NCBI GenBank assembly: GCA_041695085.1
Contig: JBGFRO010000028.1
Span: forward strand, 1-64,000
Origin: DYFT01 sp041695085
GTDB lineage: Bacteria; Bacteroidota; Ignavibacteria; UBA10030
Length of the DNA stretch: 64,000 nucleotides
Direction: 5' to 3'
Positions 1-7,626 of the stretch are shown here, piece by piece (position 1 is the first letter of the stretch; each line of letters starts with the position of its first letter). The notes below the pieces were generated by a model. That model had not been told where the DNA came from and searched no databases. It saw only the letters and a program-made list of their open reading frames with translations. The translations under genes were made by a program, and so were the position numbers.

Positions 1-180
1 ACCGGCAGTCGAGATCAGATCGTGCAGCAACGCGTACGCGTTGTTCGATCCGAGAGCCTCGCGCACGATAAGATGTGCAAGTGAGTCGTACTTTTGTACT
101 ATCGCGTTTTGTGCTGGAAGTAAAACGGCAAGCACCATCGTGAGGATGAGCAACAGGAGAAGAAATCGTGACATCTTCAT
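1..180 (-). CDS. N-terminal fragment of a secreted protein, possibly an M28-type aminopeptidase
   Basis: The window begins inside this gene, so only its first 60 codons are visible. From the ATG at 178-180 the product starts MKMSRFLLLLLILTMVLA, a clear Sec signal peptide, and continues with VREALGSNNAYALLHDL. An AAGGA ribosome site lies 9 nt upstream of the ATG, and the frame stays open to base 1. A signal peptide followed by a helix with 'ALGSNxAYxLLxDL' resembles the start of secreted M28 zinc aminopeptidases, whose next residues are usually a G-x-R-x-S-G motif. That motif would lie outside the window, so the family is a guess. The export signal and reading frame are well supported. Confidence 0.6.
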   Translation of the reverse strand, partial: MKMSRFLLLLLILTMVLAVLLPAQNAIVQKYDSLAHLIVREALGSNNAYALLHDLISTAG

Positions 181-303
181 CGGTATCAATCCTTTCTTCG
201 TGATATGTTGGCTAGATAATGCTCGTGTTGTGACAAGTGAAGAGTGAACCGTAAATCGTGAACAGTGTGAAGCGTTAGCAGGATAGCGTAAATTGGGGAG
301 AGT

Positions 304-401
304 ATCTGCCATCTCGCGTCTTCCTACTTCCATACTTCCTACTTCGATACTTTCCGACTGCCAACTGCCATCTCGTGTCTTACTACTCACATACTTCCAC
401 A
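304..401 (+). repeat. Dispersed intergenic repeat, partial copy A
   Basis: Two tandem, imperfect units of the form CTGCCATCTCG(C/T)GTCTT followed by pyrimidine-rich CTAC/CATACTTCC runs. The same block is the distal half of the longer repeats at 23010-23147 (opposite orientation) and 49671-49797. The copy here lacks the CCGTGGGAT palindrome half. It lies between a minus-strand secreted protein and the TSUP gene and holds no plausible gene. Confidence 0.6.
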
Positions 402-418
402 TTCACCAACACCTTCAC

Positions 419-1171
419 TCAGAAGACATCGAGAAGTTTCAACGCCATGACGAAGATTGCCACCGCGAGTGTGATACGAATTGCCCTCTCGCCACCTTTG
501 ACCGATGCGTACGCTGCCCACCAACCGCCAAGTGCACTCCCCGCACCGAGGACAAGCCCCAACACCCAGTTCACGTGCCCCGTCAACGCATAGACTGCGA
601 GCGCCGGCACCATATAGATCATCACAATCGTCACTTTATGCACGTTGACGTAGACGAGGTTCATTCGGAGGAAGTAATAGAGCGTCACCATAAAGAGGAA
701 CCCGACGCTTACCTGGATGAGGCCCCCGTAGAATCCCACCAAAAACATAGCCGGATAAATCCAGCCCTCGCGATGGCGGTTTGCCTCCGATGATTTTCCC
801 TCGGCAACATTTTGAGGAATCAACAGGGTGATCATGGTCCCAATCATCACCATGCCAAGGATGCGCTGGAACCAGACGTCACTGATGGTGACTCCGACGA
901 GCGCGCCCACCAGTGCCCCGGGGAGCGCCCACACGGTGAGCTTCGCGCTGAGCCTGAACTCATGAACATCCAATCGTCGAAACGAGGCAACGGCAAAGAT
1001 ATTCTGAATCAAAATGCCCACGCGATTTGTGCCGTTGGCGACTCCCGGATCGAGACCGAGGAAGATCAACATGGGTAATGCAAACGTGGAACCACCGCCG
1101 GCCATGACGTTCAGAAACCCCGAAAGGATACCGATCGCGAACAGGAGAAAGTGATGTAGAATGGAATCCAA
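419..1171 (-). CDS. TSUP (TauE/SafE) family membrane permease
   Basis: A 250-residue, very hydrophobic protein with about seven to eight predicted membrane segments in two halves. It has the N-terminal signature GFLNVMAGGGSTFALP and the mid-protein signature GFYGGLIQVSVGF that mark the TSUP (sulfite exporter TauE/SafE) family. Members move organic or inorganic anions, often sulfur compounds, across the inner membrane. The substrate cannot be read from sequence. The start used is a TTG at 1169-1171 with no good ribosome site; an ATT nine nt upstream is the only other in-frame choice before a stop. The length is typical of the family. Downstream neighbours give no pathway clue. Confidence 0.85.
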   Translation of the reverse strand: MDSILHHFLLFAIGILSGFLNVMAGGGSTFALPMLIFLGLDPGVANGTNRVGILIQNIFAVASFRRLDVHEFRLSAKLTVWALPGALVGALVGVTISDVWFQRILGMVMIGTMITLLIPQNVAEGKSSEANRHREGWIYPAMFLVGFYGGLIQVSVGFLFMVTLYYFLRMNLVYVNVHKVTIVMIYMVPALAVYALTGHVNWVLGLVLGAGSALGGWWAAYASVKGGERAIRITLAVAIFVMALKLLDVF

Positions 1172-1216
1172 TGTTTCAATCTGCGATGTTCACTCTTTCA
1201 TTCTCATGACAAGCGA

Positions 1217-1888
1217 CTATCGTCTCCATGCGATGCCGATGAAGGGGGAAATGTTTTGAGTCCCGTGTTCGATGTTGTCAATCAACGGATTGCCACCACG
1301 CTCATGATAGTATCTCAGTCGATACTCGACCCGGAAGACAACATCAAACGAGGATGCAAGCGGCACGCCAGCGCCAAGCGCCGCGTACCAGGCAATGCGC
1401 GGGGAGACGGTGAACGCCCCTTCTGTATCGCCGGTGGATGAAGGGAGGTCGCGTCGAGCGTCATCGTCACGTATACCAATCAAACCATAACCCAGCTCGC
1501 CAAAGACATTGATGTATTGTACGCGTAGGATCGGACCCATCCAGAATTCGTTGAAGAATCCGCCGATTTTGTCACGCGTGATTGTTCGTCCCTCGGCATT
1601 GAAACCGGCAAAGCGTGCAGCGTGTCGGTTTCCTCGATCATATTGAAAAAATAGGCCGGCAGAAATGAACCGCCAGACTGAAGCGGTTCCCATCATCATT
1701 ATGCCGATTTCTTCATGGTTCACCAGCCGCTCTCCACGAGGATCTCCCACTACCGCCTTGACCTGTTGCTGAAACGCCAGATAGAAAAGCCCTCCGTCAA
1801 TACGATAACGCGCAGAATCTTGTGCGAAACAGTCCGACGCCATGGCGAACCACCCCAACGTTGCAACGATCCATCGACGTGTTTTCAT
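1217..1888 (-). CDS. Putative outer-membrane beta-barrel protein
   Basis: About 223 residues. The ATG at 1886-1888 is preferred over an upstream start because AAGGAGG sits 5 nt before it. The product opens MKTRRWIVATLGWFAMASDCFAQ, a Sec signal peptide with cleavage after CFA. The rest alternates polar and hydrophobic residues with many aromatic ends (VRVQYINVFGELGYG, VFRVEYRLRYY), and the last residues FIGIAWRR are a barrel-type C-terminal strand. This is the pattern of small outer-membrane barrels of the OmpA-like or opacity type. No enzymatic motif is visible and no function can be given. Confidence 0.65.
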   Translation of the reverse strand: MKTRRWIVATLGWFAMASDCFAQDSARYRIDGGLFYLAFQQQVKAVVGDPRGERLVNHEEIGIMMMGTASVWRFISAGLFFQYDRGNRHAARFAGFNAEGRTITRDKIGGFFNEFWMGPILRVQYINVFGELGYGLIGIRDDDARRDLPSSTGDTEGAFTVSPRIAWYAALGAGVPLASSFDVVFRVEYRLRYYHERGGNPLIDNIEHGTQNISPFIGIAWRR

Positions 1889-2116
1889 CGTGCCTCCTTC
1901 GAGATAGAATTTCACTTGAGCACCTCCATCAGTTCATTCAGTGAGGTGGCAACAGCAAACTCGCAAAAGCTAATGAATTTTACCCCCTCCTTCAACAACT
2001 GGTCGTCGCGCGCGATGATGTTCTGCGAACTCTTGCGCAGAAAAGGGCAATGTGGTACATTCGTCACCAACTATCACGCACCGCACGAATTTCCCCCACC
2101 AATACGTGATGCTGCC

Positions 2117-2509
2117 ATGAACCGAAAGCTCCAACTCTCTCTTCACCCCGATACGTTCGCGCTCAACAAGCTTCCACAGTTCGGCGAGATCCCTTCCATC
2201 CTTGCGCGGGGAGAGATGGTCTTCATCACGCGAACGGAAGACGAACTTTCGATTATCTGTCCGGAGTTCATGGCTCCCAACAACGTGCAACAAGAGTTGG
2301 GCTGGCGGTGCATGAAGATCGAAGGAGAGTTCAAGCTCGATGAGGTGGGTGTGCTCGCTTCCGTCCTAACACCCCTTGCGGAAGCTCAGATTTCGGTCAT
2401 TGCTACGAGCACGTATACAACCGATTATATCTTTGTGCGCGAGGAATCGCTGGTGAATGCCGTGCAGGCGCTGCAAAAGGCGGGACATGAGTTTGTACAC
2501 AAGGAGTGA
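2117..2509 (+). CDS. ACT domain protein (CASTOR/COG3603-like)
   Basis: A 130-residue protein from the ATG at 2117, beginning MNRKLQLSLHPDTFALNKL. It contains the pattern of stand-alone tandem ACT-like proteins: FITRTEDELSIICPE in the first half and GEFKLDEVGVLASVLTPLAEA followed by ISVIATSTYTTDYIFV in the second. The second half is a classic ACT beta-alpha-beta ligand site, which usually binds an amino acid. Relatives include the arginine sensor CASTOR1 of animals. The upstream in-frame extension lacks family features and lies across the barrel gene on the other strand, so I discard it. The gene converges on the histidine operon but need not belong to it. Confidence 0.8.
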   Translation: MNRKLQLSLHPDTFALNKLPQFGEIPSILARGEMVFITRTEDELSIICPEFMAPNNVQQELGWRCMKIEGEFKLDEVGVLASVLTPLAEAQISVIATSTYTTDYIFVREESLVNAVQALQKAGHEFVHKE

Positions 2510-2534
2510 AGCGGTGCGCGCTCCTTGCATGTGT
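2497..2534. terminator. Candidate bidirectional terminator hairpin
   Basis: ACACAAGGAG at 2497-2506 pairs with CTCCTTG at 2521-2527 and then TGTGT after a CA bulge, around a GC-rich loop. It spans the 24-nt gap between the convergent ACT and hisIE genes and includes the ACT stop codon. There is no long T-tract, so termination is inferred from position and symmetry. Confidence 0.4.
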
Positions 2535-3139
2535 CACTTCGACATTCTTGCTTCGAGGGTTGCCGCGATTTCTGAAAAGCTGACTCCCCGCTCCCGCAAC
2601 AACACGAGGAGATGATAGAGAAGATCCGCCGATTCCTCTTTGAGCGCGTTCGGATCCTGCAGTAACGATGCAATCGCCACCTCCACCGCTTCTTCCCCTA
2701 CCTTCTGTGCGATCTTCGCCGTTCCCTGTCGAAACAGTTTTGCCGTGTACGATTGCTCGGGAAGTTGCTTCTGCCGGTCTCGGATGATCCATTCGAGCCG
2801 TTCGAACGCGTTCGAAACCGATGTTGACCGTTCTTCGCCGAAACATGTGTATGAGCCGGTGTGACAGACGGGTCCCCGTCCTTTTGCCAGGATCAACAAG
2901 GCGTCATTATCACAATCGACAAGCACCGATTCTACTTCTAACACATGACCGGAGGTTTCTCCTTTTTGCCAGAGTCTCTGTTTGGTGCGGCTCCAAAAGA
3001 TTGCCTTCCGCTCCTTGAGCGTGCGTTCAACGGCTTCACGATTCATAAATCCCACCATCAACACCTGGCGCGTTTCTGCATCCTGCACAATGGCGGGTAC
3101 CAAATCGTTCAGTTTGCTGAAGTTAAGCTGGTCGATCAT
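2534..3139 (-). CDS. hisIE: Bifunctional phosphoribosyl-AMP cyclohydrolase / phosphoribosyl-ATP pyrophosphatase HisIE
   Basis: Performs histidine steps 2 and 3 in the cytoplasm: hydrolysis of phosphoribosyl-ATP to phosphoribosyl-AMP, then ring opening. The N-terminal cyclohydrolase domain (about residues 1-105) shows FWSRTKQRLWQKGETSGH, the metal-site DCDNDALL and GPVCHTGSYTCF. The C-terminal MazG-like pyrophosphatase domain (about 110-201) shows KVGEEAVEVAIA and ESADLLYHLLVLL. At 201 residues it is the standard fused size. It is the last gene of the operon. Its ATG overlaps the hisF stop as ATGA, so it is translationally coupled. Confidence 0.97.
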   Translation of the reverse strand: MIDQLNFSKLNDLVPAIVQDAETRQVLMVGFMNREAVERTLKERKAIFWSRTKQRLWQKGETSGHVLEVESVLVDCDNDALLILAKGRGPVCHTGSYTCFGEERSTSVSNAFERLEWIIRDRQKQLPEQSYTAKLFRQGTAKIAQKVGEEAVEVAIASLLQDPNALKEESADLLYHLLVLLRERGVSFSEIAATLEARMSK

Positions 3140-3891
3140 ACGCGCACCGGAATGTTGTTGTCGTTCAGGTAACTTTTCAGATCGCGAATGGATATCTCTC
3201 GATAATGAAAAATGCTCGCCGCCAGCACGGCGTCTGCTTTCCCTTTCGTGATGGCCTGCAAGATATGCTCTCTGGAACCCGCCCCTCCGGAAGCGATCAG
3301 CGGAACGGAGACAGCTTGGCTTATGCTCTTCAAGAGGTTGATATCGTACCCTCTCTTCGTTCCATCGCGGTCCATCGACGTCACAAGCAACTCACCTGCA
3401 CCTCGCGCAACGGCCTCCCGCGCCCATTCCAGAACGTCGCGCTCCGTCGGCTCGCTTCCACCTTTGACCCACACCTTCCACCCGTCTCCATCGCGCTTCG
3501 CATCGATGGCAACCACAATGGATTGAGAGCCGACGGCTTGAGCGCAAGCATCGAGGAAGTCTGGCTGATGCAGCACAGCTGTGTTGAGTGAGACCTTATC
3601 TGCCCCCGCATCCAGAACGCGCAGCACATCTTCTATGCTGCCGATGCCTCCTCCCACTGTAAACGGTATTTGAATTGCCTCCGCAACACGCTCAACCAGA
3701 CGAAGGAGCGTTGATCGGCCCTCCCGCGAAGCGCTGATATCGAGGAAAACCAGCTCGTCTGCCCCTTCATCGGAGTAGCGCGCGGCAAGCTCGACGGGGT
3801 CTCCCGCATCCCGCAAGTCGACGAACTTCGTCCCTTTTACCGTGCGCCCATTCTGAACATCGAGGCACGGGATAATTCGCTTCGTCAGCAT
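3136..3891 (-). CDS. hisF: Imidazole glycerol phosphate synthase, cyclase subunit HisF
   Basis: Cyclase half of IGP synthase: uses ammonia delivered by HisH to turn PRFAR into imidazole glycerol phosphate and AICAR. The (beta/alpha)8 barrel has KRIIPCLDVQNGRTVKG with the first catalytic Asp, VGGGIGSIEDVLRVLDAGADKVS, the second catalytic Asp in TSMDRDGTKRGYD and the phosphate site IASGGAG. The ATG at 3889-3891 gives 251 residues, normal for HisF; a TTG five codons upstream is less likely. The stop overlaps hisIE by four bases, and 38 nt separate the gene from hisA. Confidence 0.97.
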   Translation of the reverse strand: MLTKRIIPCLDVQNGRTVKGTKFVDLRDAGDPVELAARYSDEGADELVFLDISASREGRSTLLRLVERVAEAIQIPFTVGGGIGSIEDVLRVLDAGADKVSLNTAVLHQPDFLDACAQAVGSQSIVVAIDAKRDGDGWKVWVKGGSEPTERDVLEWAREAVARGAGELLVTSMDRDGTKRGYDINLLKSISQAVSVPLIASGGAGSREHILQAITKGKADAVLAASIFHYREISIRDLKSYLNDNNIPVRV

Positions 3892-3929
3892 GTTTTTTCG
3901 TCTCAAGAAAAAGGGTTACGCGATCATCA

Positions 3930-4661
3930 TCAACTCTCCCCCTTCTGCATCCAAGATGCAAGTTCCCGGAGTGAGAGTTTTCCTTCGTACAGCGCCTTCC
4001 CGACGACCGCGGCACTACAGCCGGCATCCCTAACGGCCCGGATGTCCGCGAGCGACGAGATGCCGCCCGAGGCGATAAGATCGATATGGGGGAAAACTAC
4101 TTTCAACTCGCGGTACAGCTCGACGTTCGGTCCCGCCAACATGCCATCGCGATTGACATCCGTGCAGAGTACATGGCTCACACCGATGTTGGTCAGTTCC
4201 ATGCAAAACGTTATGGGTGAACGACCGGAATCCTCGAGCCATCCCTTGTACCGCACCGACCCTTCGCGCACATCAACGGCGACAACAATGCGATCCGCGC
4301 CGAACTCGCGTATCCATTCCTTGACATGCAGAGGGCGTTCGATGGCGAGACTCCCAATCACTACTCGCGTTACACCGAGATCGAACAATCGTCTCAGGTC
4401 GTCCGTATGCCGGATCCCGCCCCCGACCTCCGTACGAATGCCTGCAATGCCATGTAACGCTTCGAGTGCTTTCCAGTTGCGAATGGCCCCTGCCTTTGCT
4501 CCCTCCAGATCAACGACGTGCACAAATTGCAGACCCGCCTCAACAAACCGTCGGGCCACTTCCTCCGGATGCTCTGCGTAGACTGTTTGATTCGCGAAAT
4601 CGCCCTTTGTCAGGCGGATACATTTGCCTTCATGAATGTCAATTGCTGGTAGAATCAACAT
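3930..4661 (-). CDS. hisA: ProFAR isomerase HisA
   Basis: Converts ProFAR to PRFAR by an Amadori rearrangement, histidine step 4. A 243-residue (beta/alpha)8 barrel with LPAIDIHEGKCIRL (catalytic Asp), FVHVVDLEGAKAG, TEVGGGIRHTDDL, and CTDVNRDGMLAGPN with the second catalytic Asp. The phosphate site is DLIASGGISSL. The gene overlaps the end of hisH by 7 nt and is upstream of hisF in the same operon. Length and motifs are ordinary. Confidence 0.97.
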   Translation of the reverse strand: MLILPAIDIHEGKCIRLTKGDFANQTVYAEHPEEVARRFVEAGLQFVHVVDLEGAKAGAIRNWKALEALHGIAGIRTEVGGGIRHTDDLRRLFDLGVTRVVIGSLAIERPLHVKEWIREFGADRIVVAVDVREGSVRYKGWLEDSGRSPITFCMELTNIGVSHVLCTDVNRDGMLAGPNVELYRELKVVFPHIDLIASGGISSLADIRAVRDAGCSAAVVGKALYEGKLSLRELASWMQKGES

Positions 4662-5254
4662 CGTTCAAGAAAGTTTTGAAGTACACGAAGTCCCGCGCTC
4701 CCCGACTTCTCGACGTGGAACTGAACGCCATAGTAATTGGATTGTTGCACCGCTGAAGCGAAGGGCTTGCCGTACTCTGTTCTTCCAATTGTATACTCGT
4801 TCGGCGATGCACCGTATGAATGAACAAAATAGAAATACTCGCCGGAAGGAATCCCGTTCATCAAAGGACTCTCCCGAATCAAGAAGACGCGGTTCCAGCC
4901 CATATGCGGCACTTTGATCTGAGACCCGTCGAGTCGGGTCACCATTCCGGGAATGATGCCGAGACAAGGGGTGTCGCGTTCTGTTGAGCGCTGAAACAAG
5001 ATTTGCATGCCGATGCAAATGCCGAGAAAAGGAACGTTGACGTTCCGAAGCCATTCGACCAATCCGCCGCGATCAAGTGACTCCATTGCACTTCTTGCCT
5101 CTCCGACTCCGGGAAGGATCAATCGCTCAGCTTGTCGAAGCTCATCGACTTCTCTGGAGACAAAGAATGAGGCCCCCAAACGCTTCAACGCGTTGGACAC
5201 AGATCTGATGTTACCCGCCCCGTAATCGATGATGCCGACCTTTCCTTGACTCAT
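4655..5254 (-). CDS. hisH: Imidazole glycerol phosphate synthase, glutamine amidotransferase subunit HisH
   Basis: Class I glutamine amidotransferase that feeds ammonia to HisF. It shows IIDYGAGNIRSV at the N-terminus, the oxyanion strand ILPGVGEA, the nucleophile Cys in FLGICIGMQIL and the His-Glu pair in VQFHVEKSG. At 199 residues it has the usual length. The ATG at 5252-5254 overlaps, as ATGA, the stop of a previously unlisted 57-codon gene. Its translation is therefore coupled to that small gene rather than directly to hisB. Confidence 0.97.
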   Translation of the reverse strand: MSQGKVGIIDYGAGNIRSVSNALKRLGASFFVSREVDELRQAERLILPGVGEARSAMESLDRGGLVEWLRNVNVPFLGICIGMQILFQRSTERDTPCLGIIPGMVTRLDGSQIKVPHMGWNRVFLIRESPLMNGIPSGEYFYFVHSYGASPNEYTIGRTEYGKPFASAVQQSNYYGVQFHVEKSGSAGLRVLQNFLERC

Positions 5255-5424
5255 GATTTGAGACTCACCGCATTGTCCGACGCCGGGCTGACAGATGTTG
5301 CTTGTTGGTCGAGGATCCTTGACCGAGAGAATTCAACTTCGTTTCCAATTCCTTTCACAGCATCTTCTTCAAATCGACAAGCCATTAAAGCAGAGAACGA
5401 CAGTGCCGCGATCCGCCGAACCAT
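5251..5424 (-). CDS. Hidden 57-residue putative lipoprotein inside the his operon
   Basis: Not recognised. It is a 57-codon frame from the ATG at 5422-5424 to TGA at 5251-5253. Its start overlaps the hisB stop as TAATG and its stop overlaps the hisH start as ATGA, so it is coupled on both sides. AAAGGAG lies 7 nt before the ATG, inside the end of hisB. The product begins MVRRIAALSFSALMACRFEE: two arginines, a hydrophobic run and L-M-A-C, which fits a lipoprotein signal peptide. The remainder is polar with no known motif. The layout argues for a real gene, but it could also be a chance frame in a spacer between hisB and hisH. Confidence 0.5.
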   Translation of the reverse strand: MVRRIAALSFSALMACRFEEDAVKGIGNEVEFSRSRILDQQATSVSPASDNAVSLKS

Positions 5425-6518
5425 TACAACACTCCTTTTGTCGAAGGGAGAAGGGATGCAGAGCGTGGATCATATGAGACGGCTTGTTTTAGCGCTTTCG
5501 CAACTCCCTTAAAAATGGCTTCTATTTTGTGGTGATCATTTCTTCCCTCCACTTTGATATGAAGGTTTCCCCTCAATCCGTCTGCGAGCGCTCGGAAGAA
5601 ATCTTCCACCAACTCCGTCGGAAACTCACCCACTCGTTCTCGCTCAAACGTTGCTTTGAAAACAAGGTAGGGTCGTCCACCCAAATCAATCGCTACCTGC
5701 GCCAGCGATTCGTCCATCGGTAAGAGGAATCCATAACGTTCGATGCCACGCTTGTCACCAAGAGCCTGGCGTATGGCCTCGCCGAGAGCGAGTCCGGTAT
5801 CCTCTACCGTGTGGTGTTCATCAACATGGAGATCTCCCTCTACACGGATATCCATATCGATCATTGAATGCTTGGCGAGCTGCGCGAGCATGTGGTCGAA
5901 GAATCCGACTCCCGTCTTAATCTGATAGCGGCCCGTCCCATCCAACGACACCTCCACTTGAATCGAGGTTTCGGTGGTCTTTCGTTCCAATCGGTACGAC
6001 CGGTCACTTCTGATGATTGTTTTGCACGCATCAACGAAAGATGGTACAATGACGTCGGCACTGCTTTGAATCGCTCCCCCTAACCTGATGCTCTTGCAGC
6101 CGATGTTGCGCGCAAACTCGACATCGGTCTCCCGATCTCCAATGACGAAGGACCTGGAAAGATCAATGTCATTCGTCTTAAGGTATTCTTCTACAAGACC
6201 GATCTTCGGCTTGCGGCAACCACAGGTGTCGTTTGGATGATGGGGACAAATAAAGATCTCCGCGAACACGATTCCTTCCCCCTCGAGAAGTTTTAGAAGC
6301 TTTCGCTGGGGAGGGTCGAAGTTCTCCCATGGATATGCCGGTGTGCCGAGCGAATCCTGATTCGTTACCATGACAAGCTCGTAGCCGCGGTCCGCCAACA
6401 TTCGAAGCCCGTGGATAACGCCGGGAACCAACTCCAGCTTCTCCAACGAATCGATTTGTTGATCGGGCGGCTCGACGATGAGCGTTCCATCGCGATCCAG
6501 AAATACAACTTTCTTCAT
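5424..6518 (-). CDS. hisB: Bifunctional histidinol-phosphatase / imidazoleglycerol-phosphate dehydratase HisB
   Basis: Carries steps 6 and 8 of histidine synthesis. The N-terminal HAD phosphatase (about residues 1-165) has the FLDRDGT nucleophile motif, MVTNQDS, a zinc loop CPHHPNDTCGCRKP and VIGDRETDVEFA. The C-terminal dehydratase (about 170-350) has GVGFFDHMLAQLAKHS, DEHHTVEDTGLALGEA and GRNDHHKIEAIFK, which supply the metal-binding histidines. The ATG at 6516-6518 overlaps the hisC stop as ATGA; the 24 codons upstream lack family similarity. The fused form is common in Bacteroidota and gammaproteobacteria. A C-terminal tail of about 15 residues ends at the TAATG overlap with the small gene. 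Confidence 0.97.
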   Translation of the reverse strand: MKKVVFLDRDGTLIVEPPDQQIDSLEKLELVPGVIHGLRMLADRGYELVMVTNQDSLGTPAYPWENFDPPQRKLLKLLEGEGIVFAEIFICPHHPNDTCGCRKPKIGLVEEYLKTNDIDLSRSFVIGDRETDVEFARNIGCKSIRLGGAIQSSADVIVPSFVDACKTIIRSDRSYRLERKTTETSIQVEVSLDGTGRYQIKTGVGFFDHMLAQLAKHSMIDMDIRVEGDLHVDEHHTVEDTGLALGEAIRQALGDKRGIERYGFLLPMDESLAQVAIDLGGRPYLVFKATFERERVGEFPTELVEDFFRALADGLRGNLHIKVEGRNDHHKIEAIFKGVAKALKQAVSYDPRSASLLPSTKGVL

Positions 6519-7564
6519 GGCTGGATGTCCTTCAATGCTGCGATCAGGGCATCGTTTTGCTCGGGCGTCCCGACGGTAATGCGGAGACAACCTGCGAGTT
6601 TCGGTTCCGCGCTCCGATCCCGCACAATGATGCCGCGTTGGATAAGCTGTTCGTAAACCGACCGCGCGCGCTCAACGCGAGCCAACAGAAAATTCGCTTC
6701 AGAGGGAAAGACTCGCTCGATATACTCAACATCAGCCAAAGCCTGAGCAAGCCGTTGACGCTCCATAAGGATTTCTGCGATCGTTGCCCGCATCGCGCTG
6801 AGGTTCTCCAGCGCGCGCAGAGCTTCGTGACTTGTCAATGCATTGATGTTGTAAGGAGCTTTGATCTTCAAAAGATACGAGATAAGTGTCGGTTGAGCGA
6901 TTGCTGCTCCGAGGCGCAGAGCGGCAAGTCCCCACGCCTTCGAGAGGGTCCGAAGAACAACCAGGTTCGGAACGTATTGAATCTCTTCAACGAGGGAACG
7001 CTCACTCGAGAAATCGACATACGCCTCATCTACTACCACAATAGCGGAGTTCGTTCGGGCGAGCGTCAGGATATCTTCTTTACGCAGAAGATTCGCCGTC
7101 GGATTGTTCGGCGAGCAGCAGAAGATCATTTTCGTTGTCGGATCGACGGTCCGCTCGACAGTTTCGACGTCGATCTGGAAATCGTCCGTCAGGAGTACAG
7201 AACGCACAGCCACATTGTTGATGCTGGCGGCCACACGGTACATACCGTATGTGGGCTCCAGGATGACGATGGAATCCTTCCCCGGTTCACAGAAAACCCG
7301 TATCAGCAGATCGATCGCCTCATCCGACCCGACTCCTACGAAGATATTTTCCGTTTGTACGCCGTACAGCGACGCGAGCTTTGACCGGAGTTGTCCTTGC
7401 AGGGGGTCGGGATAGCGATTCAGCTCGACATCATCGAAGGAGATAACGCTGCCAAATGAATTTTCGTTCGCGTCCAGCAAGATGCCGGATGAATACTCGT
7501 GTCGCGCAGCCCGGTACGGTTTCAGCGATTTGATATTCGGACGGACAAGAAGCTCGATGTTCAT
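6515..7564 (-). CDS. hisC: Histidinol-phosphate aminotransferase HisC
   Basis: PLP-dependent class I/II aminotransferase, histidine step 7. It shows ILLDANENSFGS near the N-terminus, FVGVGSDEAIDLLIRVF, CCSPNNPTAN, VVVDEAYVDF and the Schiff-base lysine in LRTLSKAWGLAALRLG. The chosen ATG at 7562-7564 (MNIELLVRPNIKSLKPY) gives 349 residues, the family norm, and has GGAG just upstream. The frame stays open to an ATG at 7639 that overlaps hisD and would add 25 residues with no family match. The end overlaps hisB by four bases. Confidence 0.96.
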   Translation of the reverse strand: MNIELLVRPNIKSLKPYRAARHEYSSGILLDANENSFGSVISFDDVELNRYPDPLQGQLRSKLASLYGVQTENIFVGVGSDEAIDLLIRVFCEPGKDSIVILEPTYGMYRVAASINNVAVRSVLLTDDFQIDVETVERTVDPTTKMIFCCSPNNPTANLLRKEDILTLARTNSAIVVVDEAYVDFSSERSLVEEIQYVPNLVVLRTLSKAWGLAALRLGAAIAQPTLISYLLKIKAPYNINALTSHEALRALENLSAMRATIAEILMERQRLAQALADVEYIERVFPSEANFLLARVERARSVYEQLIQRGIIVRDRSAEPKLAGCLRITVGTPEQNDALIAALKDIQP

Positions 7565-7626
7565 ATTCTCCGTTGCTTTATTCACACTTGTGTTCGAAAA
7601 GATAGTGTCTTGACCGGACAGTTGCG

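Noticed and set aside
293..793. 166-codon His-rich plus-strand frame
   Set aside because: Antisense to the TSUP permease and starts in an intergenic repeat. Its composition reflects the complement of hydrophobic codons.
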